From the NCBI GenBank assembly GCA_018658605.1, contig JABHUV010000187.1:1-21472 (forward strand): a DNA stretch of 21,472 bases, given 5' to 3'. Positions 1 through 6,606 of the stretch are shown here, piece by piece. The position numbers were made by a program, and so were the translations under genes. The notes beneath the pieces are model-generated. The model did no database searches. It was not told where the DNA came from and saw only the letters and a list, made by a program, of their open reading frames with translations. Position 1 is the first letter of the stretch. The number at the start of each line of letters is the position of its first letter. This stretch comes from Planctomycetaceae bacterium (GTDB taxonomy: Bacteria; Planctomycetota; Planctomycetia; Pirellulales; Pirellulaceae).

Positions 1-1
1 A

Positions 2-1237
2 AAAATCATTGATCATATTCGCCGGATCTCCATTGACCAGTCTGTTGAACTCGGAACTATGGAGATGGAAGAAACAAAAATTGGTCGGCTGGAACATAAA
101 ATAGATAAACTCAAAACGCTGGGAAAACGATCACCCGGTGTGGAGTTCCTTAAGAGTGAAGTGTTTACGGGTGATCAAGGCATAGCTGTTGTCGAACATG
201 CTCCATTTGGTGTCGTTGGGGCAATAACTCCTGTAACACATTCACTACCAACAATTACCGGAAACGCAGTAAGCATGATAGCGGCAGGGAACACACTTGT
301 TGTGAATCCACATCCTAGTGGTAAAAAGGTCGCCGCCGAAGGAGTGCGTCGATTCAACAAGGCGATTTACGAGGACCTTGGGATCGATAACCTGATTTGT
401 GTTGTCGCGGAACCCACGTTGGAAACTGCCGACGCGATATTTTCCCATCGTGACGTGGCAATTATCTGCGTGACAGGTGGTCCCGCAGTTGCTAGAGCCG
501 CTCTTAATAGTGGCAAACGTGCGGTCGTAGCCGGTCCCGGAAATCCACCGGTCGTTGTTGATGAAACGGCCGATCTTAAAAACGCCGCCGAGTCCATTAT
601 TATCGGAGCAGCCTATGACAACAATTTGTTATGCATCGCCGAAAAAGAAGTGTTTGTCGTTAGTTCGGTGTTCGATGAACTCATGCGACAAATGGAAATT
701 GCGGGAGCTCATCGATTAAACTCACAACAGATCTCGGATCTGTCTTCTAAGGCAATTATACAGGTTGGAGACGACAACCACGACGCACCTGCTAAAGATT
801 ATTTGGGTCAGGATGCTTCCGTGTTGGCGGCGGCAGCCGGTGTGTCAACGAGGGCCAACACCACATTATTATTTGGTGAGACAGAGCATACGCATCCATT
901 CGTATCCATTGAACAGATGATGCCGTTTCTTCCTTTCGTTCGTGTTCGAGACGTTGAGGAAGGTATTCAGTTAGCAAAAAAATACGAACATGGATTTCGC
1001 CACACAGCAATCATGCACTCGACCAATGTTAAAAACATGACGCGGATGGGTCGTGTTTTAGATACAACACTGTTTGTTAAAAATGGTCCATGCATGGGTG
1101 GCTTAGGACTTGGAGGCGAGGGTTATCCGTCGTTTTCGATCGCTGGGCCTACCGGTGAAGGAGTCACGACGCCTCTTACGTTTACACGTGAGCGTCGGAC
1201 GACGTTGATCGGTGACCTGTGTATGTTGGGGAAATAG
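2..1237 (+). CDS. CoA-acylating aldehyde dehydrogenase of a BMC (PduP/EutE-like), 5' partial
   Basis: The frame is open to the left edge of the window with no stop before the ATG at 59, so the gene begins upstream and that ATG is internal; 411 residues are visible. The family oxidises an aldehyde to acyl-CoA with NAD+ inside microcompartments. Visible landmarks are the nucleotide-fold segment [14 protein letters not shown], the loop [11 protein letters not shown], the [14 protein letters not shown] segment, and the catalytic cysteine in [10 protein letters not shown] (TGC at 632-634). The C-terminus ([15 protein letters not shown]) matches PduP/EutE-type enzymes. Roughly 50-100 N-terminal residues, where a shell-targeting helix often sits, are missing. 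It lies 24 bases upstream of a BMC-P gene, so it is part of the same operon. In this type of locus the substrate is probably L-lactaldehyde; that is inferred from the aldolase downstream. Confidence 0.93.
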   Translation, partial: KIIDHIRRISIDQSVELGTMEMEETKIGRLEHKIDKLKTLGKRSPGVEFLKSEVFTGDQGIAVVEHAPFGVVGAITPVTHSLPTITGNAVSMIAAGNTLVVNPHPSGKKVAAEGVRRFNKAIYEDLGIDNLICVVAEPTLETADAIFSHRDVAIICVTGGPAVARAALNSGKRAVVAGPGNPPVVVDETADLKNAAESIIIGAAYDNNLLCIAEKEVFVVSSVFDELMRQMEIAGAHRLNSQQISDLSSKAIIQVGDDNHDAPAKDYLGQDASVLAAAAGVSTRANTTLLFGETEHTHPFVSIEQMMPFLPFVRVRDVEEGIQLAKKYEHGFRHTAIMHSTNVKNMTRMGRVLDTTLFVKNGPCMGGLGLGGEGYPSFSIAGPTGEGVTTPLTFTRERRTTLIGDLCMLGK

Positions 1238-1261
1238 AAATACTTAATTAAAGGGAAGACA

Positions 1262-1519
1262 ATGCAAGTAGCGCGTGTAGTTGGAACAACGATTTCCGAA
1301 GTAAAACATGCTTCGCTCAACGGACTGAAATTGTTGTTGATCCAAATGTATCTAGCAGACGGTAAAACCGCCGATGGTTTTCCGCTTATTGCGATGGATT
1401 TGTTTGGATCGCGAGTTGGAGATGACGTCCTTGTGTCCAGCGACAGTGATCTAACCAGAGATTTGCGTCCCGAAGGTACCACTCCCTTGCGATGGTGTGT
1501 TATGGGGATCCAGGATTGA
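1262..1519 (+). CDS. BMC vertex protein, BMC-P (EutN/CcmL family)
   Basis: This 85-residue protein has the normal length of a EutN/CcmL pentamer that caps the vertices of a microcompartment shell. It starts MQVARVVGTTISEVKH, has the segment LIQMYLADGK, and carries the family's conserved loop near residues 57-62 (VGDDVLVSSDS). An AGGGAAG ribosome binding site at 1251-1257 supports the ATG. It follows the aldehyde dehydrogenase and ends two bases before the next start, so it is translated in a tight operon. The identity is clear from pattern; which vertex role it has among the several BMC-P paralogues of such loci cannot be told. Confidence 0.93.
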   Translation: MQVARVVGTTISEVKHASLNGLKLLLIQMYLADGKTADGFPLIAMDLFGSRVGDDVLVSSDSDLTRDLRPEGTTPLRWCVMGIQD

Positions 1520-1521
1520 GC

Positions 1522-2169
1522 ATGAGACCATTGGAAATACAAAATGTAGTTGAAGAGGTGACAAGGCGTGTGATCGCGCTTAGTGATTCTGCATCGACGC
1601 ATGCGGTTGGCGATGTCGCAGAGCCTAATGAGAGTAAGATCACGGTGATTGATGGCAAGGTGATTAGCACTCAGCAACTGAATAATTTACCGGACGATCT
1701 TACGGCAGTGCAGATTAGCAGCAAGTCGTTGGTTACCCCGGCTGCAGCAGATTGGCTCCGTGAACGAAACATTGATGTACGACGTGTTGATGTCCAGGCG
1801 TACGGTGAAGCTGGGAATACAGTTGACAGTCGGGATGAATGGGCTTGTCTGACTGTGGGTGGGAATATGGAAGGATCACAATCGTTTGATTGCATAGTAA
1901 AGGCGTCTCGACGATGCAACGAAGCGATTAGCAATGGCAACAGAGTTGTCCTGGTAACAGATTCAACGGCGGTTGCATTGATTGCCCTTAATCGAAGCAA
2001 AAACTTGAGAGCCGTTGAGGTTCGGAGTATTAACCAATTAGAAGGAATTACGAGCGTCACCTACGCAAACGTTTTCGTGATATGTAAAAACTCCGCACAA
2101 TCCAACAGATTGATAAAACAGATCAAAACAATACCGCAACAAAAGGATTCACCGCCGGAGTGGCTATGA
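1522..2169 (+). CDS. BMC-locus protein of unknown function with N-terminal targeting-like helix and RpiB-like C-terminal half
   Basis: I do not recognise this 215-residue protein as a named family. The ATG at 1522 is preferred over an in-frame ATG at 1492, because it sits two bases after the BMC-P stop. Residues 1-20 (MRPLEIQNVVEEVTRRVIAL) form an amphipathic helix like the encapsulation peptides that draw cargo into shells, followed by a polar linker to about residue 38. Residues 40-85 include TPAAADWLRERNIDV, a stretch resembling TP-x-ARD-x-LRE-x-GI segments in several BMC-associated proteins. Residues 115-200 (GNRVVLVTDSTAVALIALNR, then RAVEV and ANVFVIC) recall the layout of RpiB/LacAB sugar-phosphate isomerases, though I cannot point to a catalytic site. 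A lumen protein or cofactor/assembly factor is plausible. Confidence refers to this being a real gene. Confidence 0.85.
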   Translation: MRPLEIQNVVEEVTRRVIALSDSASTHAVGDVAEPNESKITVIDGKVISTQQLNNLPDDLTAVQISSKSLVTPAAADWLRERNIDVRRVDVQAYGEAGNTVDSRDEWACLTVGGNMEGSQSFDCIVKASRRCNEAISNGNRVVLVTDSTAVALIALNRSKNLRAVEVRSINQLEGITSVTYANVFVICKNSAQSNRLIKQIKTIPQQKDSPPEWL

Positions 2170-2194
2170 CTACGAATTTAGAAAGATATTTTAT

Positions 2195-2488
2195 ATGCGT
2201 ATTGCAAAAATAGTGGGAGACGTGACGTTGAGTCGGTGTCTACCGGAATATGAGGGGGCCTCACTACGTGTTGCGGTTGCGTTGACTCTTGAGGAGTTAC
2301 CGCGAAATGGATGTCGCTCGGAAACGAATAACACTGACATATTGGTGTTGTGGGACGAACTGGCTTCGGGTCAGGGATCCCTCATCGCACTGAGTGAGAG
2401 CGCCGAAGCGGCTCGTCCGTTCCGGCCTGTAATTAAACCTGTCGACGCTTACAACGCGGCGATATTAGAACACATTAACCTGAAATGA
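2195..2488 (+). CDS. BMC vertex protein, second BMC-P (EutN/CcmL family)
   Basis: This 97-residue protein starts MRIAKIVGDVTLSRC, matching the EutN/CcmL start (x-x-A-x-V-x-G-x-V). It is divergent from the paralogue at 1262: the middle has an insert (SETNNTDILVLWDELASGQGS) replacing the usual VGD-x-V loop, and it has a C-terminal helix (DAYNAAILEHINLK). The start has only a weak AGAAAG upstream. It lies 25 bases after the unknown protein and 32 before the aldolase. Having two BMC-P genes, with others likely upstream, is typical of planctomycete shells, which use several vertex paralogues. Confidence 0.88.
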   Translation: MRIAKIVGDVTLSRCLPEYEGASLRVAVALTLEELPRNGCRSETNNTDILVLWDELASGQGSLIALSESAEAARPFRPVIKPVDAYNAAILEHINLK

Positions 2489-2520
2489 TATTTTATTAGG
2501 AACTAAGGGAGAAACGTATT

Positions 2521-3387
2521 GTGAATAACGTATTTAAAATTAAGCAAGATATCTGCGAAATTGGAAGGCGCATCTATCAGAAAGAATTCGCCGCGGCTAA
2601 CGATGGTAACATCTCAGTACGTATAGGTGAAAATGAAGTACTCTGCACGCCAACAATGCAATCAAAGGGGTTTTTGACACCAGATGATATATGCACGATT
2701 GATATGACAGGGAAACAAACGGCGGGACGGAAAAAGCGTTCCAGCGAAGCGTTGTTACACCTAGAAATCTATAAAGCGCGAAAGGATCTTAAGAGTGTTG
2801 TTCATTGTCACCCTCCGCATGCGACAGCTTTTGCAATTGCTCATGAACCAATCCCGCAGTGTGTTTTGCCGGAGGTCGAGATATTCCTCGGTGATGTACC
2901 AATCACTCGTTACGAAACGCCTGGCGGTCAAGCATTTGCTGAAACAATTCTGCCGTTCGTCGACAAGTCCAATGTAATTATACTTGCTAATCATGGGACG
3001 GTTTCATTCGGCGAAGATGTTGAAAAAGCCTATTGGTGGACTGAAATATTGGATGCCTATTGTCGCATGCTGATGCTTGCTCGGGGACTCGGGAATATCA
3101 GTTATTTCAGTGAGGATAAACAACGCGAATTGTTAGCTTTGAAAGATGAATGGGGCTATTCTGACCCTCGAAATACCAAGGAATTCGAGGATTGCGACAT
3201 TTGTGCAAACGATGTGTTCCGCGACAGTTGGAGCGAGTCGGGCGTGCAACGCCGGTCGTTTACGCCACCTCCAGCGATGGGCAGCGCCGTAAGGGGCGGC
3301 GCAGCTGGGGCGGACCAAGAAGATTTGGTTCAACAAATTACCGAACGTGTCATGGCAGCTTTATCCCAAAGTGGCAATGTTGCATAG
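2521..3387 (+). CDS. Class II aldolase (L-fuculose/rhamnulose-phosphate aldolase type) with C-terminal encapsulation peptide
   Basis: The gene starts with GTG after a good AGGGAGAAA site and gives 288 residues. Residues 1-215 are a FucA-type zinc aldolase that splits a deoxyketose 1-phosphate into DHAP and lactaldehyde. The phosphate-binding region shows AANDGNISVR (residues 25-34) and TPTMQSKG. The putative zinc ligands are Glu76 (SSEALLH), His95 and His97 (VVHCHPPHA) and His158 (ANHGTVSFG). The family is usually about 215 residues; here about 70 more follow. The extension holds a CDIC pair (Cys225, Cys228), a Gly/Ala-rich linker (about 252-265) and a terminal amphipathic helix LVQQITERVMAALSQSG, which looks like a shell-targeting peptide. 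This indicates that the enzyme is BMC cargo. Aldolase identity is firm; the exact sugar is not readable. Confidence 0.93.
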   Translation: MNNVFKIKQDICEIGRRIYQKEFAAANDGNISVRIGENEVLCTPTMQSKGFLTPDDICTIDMTGKQTAGRKKRSSEALLHLEIYKARKDLKSVVHCHPPHATAFAIAHEPIPQCVLPEVEIFLGDVPITRYETPGGQAFAETILPFVDKSNVIILANHGTVSFGEDVEKAYWWTEILDAYCRMLMLARGLGNISYFSEDKQRELLALKDEWGYSDPRNTKEFEDCDICANDVFRDSWSESGVQRRSFTPPPAMGSAVRGGAAGADQEDLVQQITERVMAALSQSGNVA

Positions 3388-3433
3388 GCGAAATTAAGAT
3401 TAATAACTTTAATCATAGTGTTGGAGTAGTGTG

Positions 3434-4372
3434 ATGAAAGTCAGTATTATTGGAGCAGGAGGGCTCGTTGGGTCGAGCGCGGCGTTCGCATTACAGTGCG
3501 GGGGAGTTGTTCGTGAAATTGCGTTATTGGATGTCAATCTAGAAGCAGCCGAAGGTCAGGCGTTGGATATTATGCATGGTGGCCCCAGCACTGCAGACCA
3601 GATAATCACCGCTGGTGGTTATGAACATGTGACGGATAGCGATGTGATTTGTATCACGGCAGGTTTGCGACGAAAACCGGACGAAAGTCGTCTCGCCCTA
3701 ATTAATCGCAACACGGACCTGTTCGTGGGCATTCTAGACGAAATCAATAAGGTTGGTACAAAGCCAGACGCGATCGTTTTTGTTGTTTCAAATCCTGTCG
3801 ATATTTTAACCTATGTCGCAGCGAAACGGTTAAGTCTGCCCTTGAGTCAGGTTATTGGTCTCGGGACGCAACTTGACACCATCCGGTTTCGCAGTCTAAT
3901 TGCGGCCGAACTAGGAATCGCGCCTACCCAAACGTCGGCATTGATCCTGGGAGAACATGGCGAAAGCATGGTTCCGATATGGTCTAGTGCAACCTTTGCC
4001 GGAGTCGCACTTGACCGTCACCCAAATTGGACCCCCGTCCTCGCTAGTGAATTGTTTACCCGCACACGCGGTAGTGGGGCGGAGGTGATTCGCAAAAAAG
4101 GAGGCGCTGGTTTCGCGGTAGGTATAGCTATCCGCGATGTTATCGAGTCGATCGCATTGGATTCCCAGAAAGTGCTCCCCGTATCGAGCGTTCAAGAAGG
4201 TTGCTATGGCATTCAGGATGTTGCCCTGTCGGTGCCGACCGTCATCGGACGCGCTGGAGTGCTCGATCGTCTTGAAATTGAACTCTGGCCGAAGGAAATA
4301 CAGGGATTACGTGCCAGTGGCAACGCATTGCGTCAAACGATCGCGACCGTCTTGCAACGCATCGGTAGTTAG
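3434..4372 (+). CDS. Malate/lactate dehydrogenase family protein of the BMC operon
   Basis: A GTG lies directly before the ATG at 3434; the ATG is preferred because GGAG at 3423-3426 is seven bases upstream of it. The 312-residue protein has the NAD motif GAGGLVG at residues 7-13, Asp33 at the end of strand 2 (ALLDVN), SNPVD at 119-123, Asp148 and Arg151 in QLDTIRFR, and the catalytic His175 in GEHGES. The substrate loop reads GLRRKPDESR with Arg80 at the position that is Gln in lactate dehydrogenases and Arg in malate dehydrogenases. The sequence therefore points to malate/oxaloacetate, although the BMC context would suggest lactate. It is the last gene of the operon, 46 bases after the aldolase. 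Confidence 0.92.
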   Translation: MKVSIIGAGGLVGSSAAFALQCGGVVREIALLDVNLEAAEGQALDIMHGGPSTADQIITAGGYEHVTDSDVICITAGLRRKPDESRLALINRNTDLFVGILDEINKVGTKPDAIVFVVSNPVDILTYVAAKRLSLPLSQVIGLGTQLDTIRFRSLIAAELGIAPTQTSALILGEHGESMVPIWSSATFAGVALDRHPNWTPVLASELFTRTRGSGAEVIRKKGGAGFAVGIAIRDVIESIALDSQKVLPVSSVQEGCYGIQDVALSVPTVIGRAGVLDRLEIELWPKEIQGLRASGNALRQTIATVLQRIGS

Positions 4373-4472
4373 TTACCGAAGATATCCTTACCGCACGTTT
4401 CTCCGCGCGGGTAGTGTTGGGTGCAAGGTAGCATTCCAAACATTGCCCGCGTTGGTTTTTATGGATAGCCCC

Positions 4473-4513
4473 GCCCCCCTGAACGTAAAATTCCTACTTC
4501 GCAGGGGGCTTTT
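4473..4513 (+). terminator. Possible intrinsic terminator of the BMC operon
   Basis: GCCCCCCTG at 4473-4481 pairs with CAGGGGGC at 4502-4509 (one bulged C) over a 20-base loop and is followed by TTTT. It lies about 100 bases after the last BMC gene and overlaps the last codons of the convergent peptidase gene. The loop is long and the T run is short, so this is tentative. Confidence 0.35.
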
Positions 4514-5438
4514 CAGTAAGAGATTCTTTGCGAAATGTTGGCGGCGTTTTAGTTGTGGCCAAATAGGCAATGAAATTGCGAGCGAGTTGGCCGACTTGCT
4601 CTAGACCTTCGACGTCGATTGTGTCCGAATCATCGCCCGGCTTGTGATATTCTGGGTGCAGTCCTGTGTGTAGCATAAACCCAGGAATTCCCTTATTGAT
4701 AAATGGCCAATGATCGCTATTGGCTGGCATTTTGAAGACGTAATCAATTTCTATGCCTAGCTTAGCATTAGCAGCATCTAATGGTCCCTTGATTCCGTTA
4801 CCACTGCGGTGCCCCTGTACTTCGAGCGTTTCGCCGTCTAGTCGCCCTATCATATCAATGTTGACTTTGAATACTATTCGGGACAGTTCGACGGTGGGTT
4901 GTTCGACCCAATATTTTGAGCCAATCAGTCCTTGTTCCTCACTGTCCCAAAAACAAAACATCAAAGTGCGGTCTGGTTTGTTTCGAGGTTTGCTGAAATA
5001 TCGCGCTAGTTCAAGGACGGTTGCTGTCCCACTTGCATTGTCATCGGCCCCGTTATGGATAGGCCCCCGGCTTTTCCCCTGACCATACCCAACATGATCG
5101 TAGTGAGCGCCGATTGCCACGATTTCTTTTTGAAGATCGGGATGTTTCCCGGGCAGGATTGCGAGAATATTGCGACAGTTCTCATATTTTTTATTGAAGG
5201 GTTGGAAGTAACTTGCTTCACCGGCGGTGGTTAGGCCGAATTCCGTTAAGTGTTTCACGATATAGCCGGCGGCTGCATGACCGCCCTTTGAGCCAGCGCG
5301 GCGTCCCTCAAATGAGTCGTCCGCTAGAATTTCAATATGCTTGAAAGCGTTTAATTGGTGGTTGCGTTGCGCGCTGACTGTGACGGGCAACAGGGCGACA
5401 ACTAGTAGAAGTAACGATGTAATTGCGGCGCGATTCAT
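4494..5438 (-). CDS. Secreted M28 family zinc aminopeptidase
   Basis: The open frame extends upstream to 5615, but the ATG at 5438 is chosen because it begins a clear signal peptide (MNRAAITSLLLLVVALLPVTVSA) with cleavage before Gln24. The mature enzyme of the 314-residue product is an M28 di-zinc peptidase domain. Metal ligands are visible as His112 (GAHYDHVG), Asp132 (GADDNASG), the Glu167-Glu168 pair (DSEEQGLIG), Asp195 (NIDMIG) and His265 (YHKPGDD). No PA domain is present, and the length is normal for short M28 exported enzymes. It would trim peptides outside the cytoplasm. It is convergent with the BMC operon and has no operon partner; no clear Shine-Dalgarno precedes the start. Confidence 0.92.
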   Translation of the reverse strand: MNRAAITSLLLLVVALLPVTVSAQRNHQLNAFKHIEILADDSFEGRRAGSKGGHAAAGYIVKHLTEFGLTTAGEASYFQPFNKKYENCRNILAILPGKHPDLQKEIVAIGAHYDHVGYGQGKSRGPIHNGADDNASGTATVLELARYFSKPRNKPDRTLMFCFWDSEEQGLIGSKYWVEQPTVELSRIVFKVNIDMIGRLDGETLEVQGHRSGNGIKGPLDAANAKLGIEIDYVFKMPANSDHWPFINKGIPGFMLHTGLHPEYHKPGDDSDTIDVEGLEQVGQLARNFIAYLATTKTPPTFRKESLTEKPPAK

Positions 5439-5615
5439 GATAATTTGCTCTGGCAGAGGCGATGTTTTAATGAAATTAAGAGTGTAACAGGAACGGGCCG
5501 AATGTAAATCCATGGGAGGGAAATTGATTGCAGTTGCATGGTGGACATTTTCCAATGGATGACGCGCAGTGGCGACTTGCCGAGATGGCGTTATTGAATT
5601 AATATTTAGATTCAC

Positions 5616-5704
5616 GGAGAGATGGCTGAGTGGTCGAAAGCGCCAGATTGCTAATTTGGTGAACGGTTAACGCTGTTCCGCGGGTTCAAATCCCGCTCTC
5701 TCCG
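5616..5704 (+). tRNA. tRNA-Ser (anticodon GCU)
   Basis: The acceptor stem is GGAGAGA (5616-5622) with TCTCTCC (5697-5703) and discriminator G5704. The anticodon stem CCAGA/TTTGG encloses the loop TTGCTAA, with anticodon GCT at 5650-5652. A long variable arm follows, typical of tRNA-Ser, and the T arm is GCGGGTTCAAATCCCGC. CCA is not encoded. It reads AGC/AGU codons. Confidence 0.97.
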
Positions 5705-5719
5705 CTTTTCCGAGGCGAG

Positions 5720-5739
5720 TTCGCACAGAAATGTGCGGA
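5720..5739 (+). other. Perfect hairpin with GAAA tetraloop downstream of tRNA-Ser
   Basis: TCGCACA and TGTGCGG pair around a GAAA loop (stem about 5720-5727 with 5732-5739). It starts 15 bases after the tRNA. There is no T run after it, so it is not a classic terminator; it could mark the tRNA 3' trailer or a processing signal. Confidence 0.35.
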
Positions 5740-5773
5740 TTCGGACTCTGGAAAAATGTGGGGGGGGTTGCGT

Positions 5774-5779
5774 TATAAT
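5774..5779 (+). promoter_or_regulatory. Possible -10 box (TATAAT) before the sulfatase remnant
   Basis: An exact TATAAT lies 54 bases before the ATG of the sulfatase pseudogene, just after a run of eight G (5760-5767). No convincing -35 element is seen at the right spacing. Confidence 0.25.
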
Positions 5780-5833
5780 GCGGGTTATGTAGCTTCCTTC
5801 TGTTCTCCCCATACCTTCAAGTAAGTTGGCATA

Positions 5834-6598
5834 ATGCGCCTTTTCCTAAGGTCGCTATTTAACGCCATCGTGGGAACCACGGCAACTTGTGCCAGCGGAC
5901 AACCGCATATTATTTTTGTATTATTCGACGATATGGGTTATGGCCAACCTATCTGTTACGCGCCATCAAGTCAGTTTAAGACGCCGAATATGGACCGCGT
6001 GGCACGGGAAGGTATTCGCTTTACTGACGCGCATTCCTGGGCTGCCAACTGCACGCCTACCCGGTAGGGAATATGCCTCACTACGCGAACATAAGGCCAG
6101 CATCTATGAGGGCGGACACCGGAAACCTTTTATGGCCCTGTGGCCGAGTAGAATCGAATCGGGGCAAACGAGTGATCAGATTATTTCTATCACTGATATT
6201 TTTGCCACCTGCGCGGATTTGCTTGAGATATCCCTGTCACAAAATGTTGCTGAGGATAGTGTCAATTTCCTTGATTGTTTATATGGCGAACAGCAATAAG
6301 ATTTTCGCGAGGCTAGTGTCCACCAGAATGGAAAAAAAGCACTTGCGATTCGAAAAGGTAATGGAAGCTTATCGTTCATGGCGACAATAAGCGGGAGTTG
6401 TTTGATCTGAATGCCGACATAGGTGAAACGCGGAACGTAATTCACACAAATTTGAGGGTTGCAAGCACGTTAGCCGAACTGCTGCAAAGCTATCTCGACA
6501 ATGGACGGTCCACACCCGGACAATCTCAACCTTTGGAGCATAAGATTTCATTAAACGAGATCCGGTACAAACAAAATAAATCGTTGCGGACCACGTAG
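5834..6598 (+). pseudogene. Decayed arylsulfatase with large internal deletion, nonsense codon and frameshift
   Basis: The first frame (5834-6067) gives a sulfatase N-terminus: IIFVLFDDMGYGQP, KTPNMDRVAREGIRFTDAH, then the formylglycine site CTPTR directly followed by TAG. The homology resumes about 20 bases later in another frame with LREHKASIYEGGHRKPF, a block that lies a couple of hundred residues further on in intact sulfatases, so the middle of the catalytic domain is gone. That frame stops at TAA 6297-6299, then continues in frame as REASVHQNGKKALAIRKGN. A one-base loss near 6362 shifts back to the first frame for WKLIVHGDNKRELFDLNADIGETRNV and ends at YLDNGRSTPG and a short tail. Such a gene cannot make a working sulfatase. 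It is a remnant of a real gene rather than three small genes. Confidence 0.9.
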
Positions 6599-6606
6599 AA
6601 ACGTAT

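Noticed and set aside
1123..1677. 184-residue open frame on the minus strand
   Set aside because: It is antisense to the aldehyde dehydrogenase end, the BMC-P gene and the next gene, all of which have clear family signatures; no family pattern or ribosome binding site supports it.
5616..5704. tRNA-Ser as an integration (att) site
   Set aside because: I looked for a second copy of the tRNA 3' end in the window and saw none, and no integrase is present.
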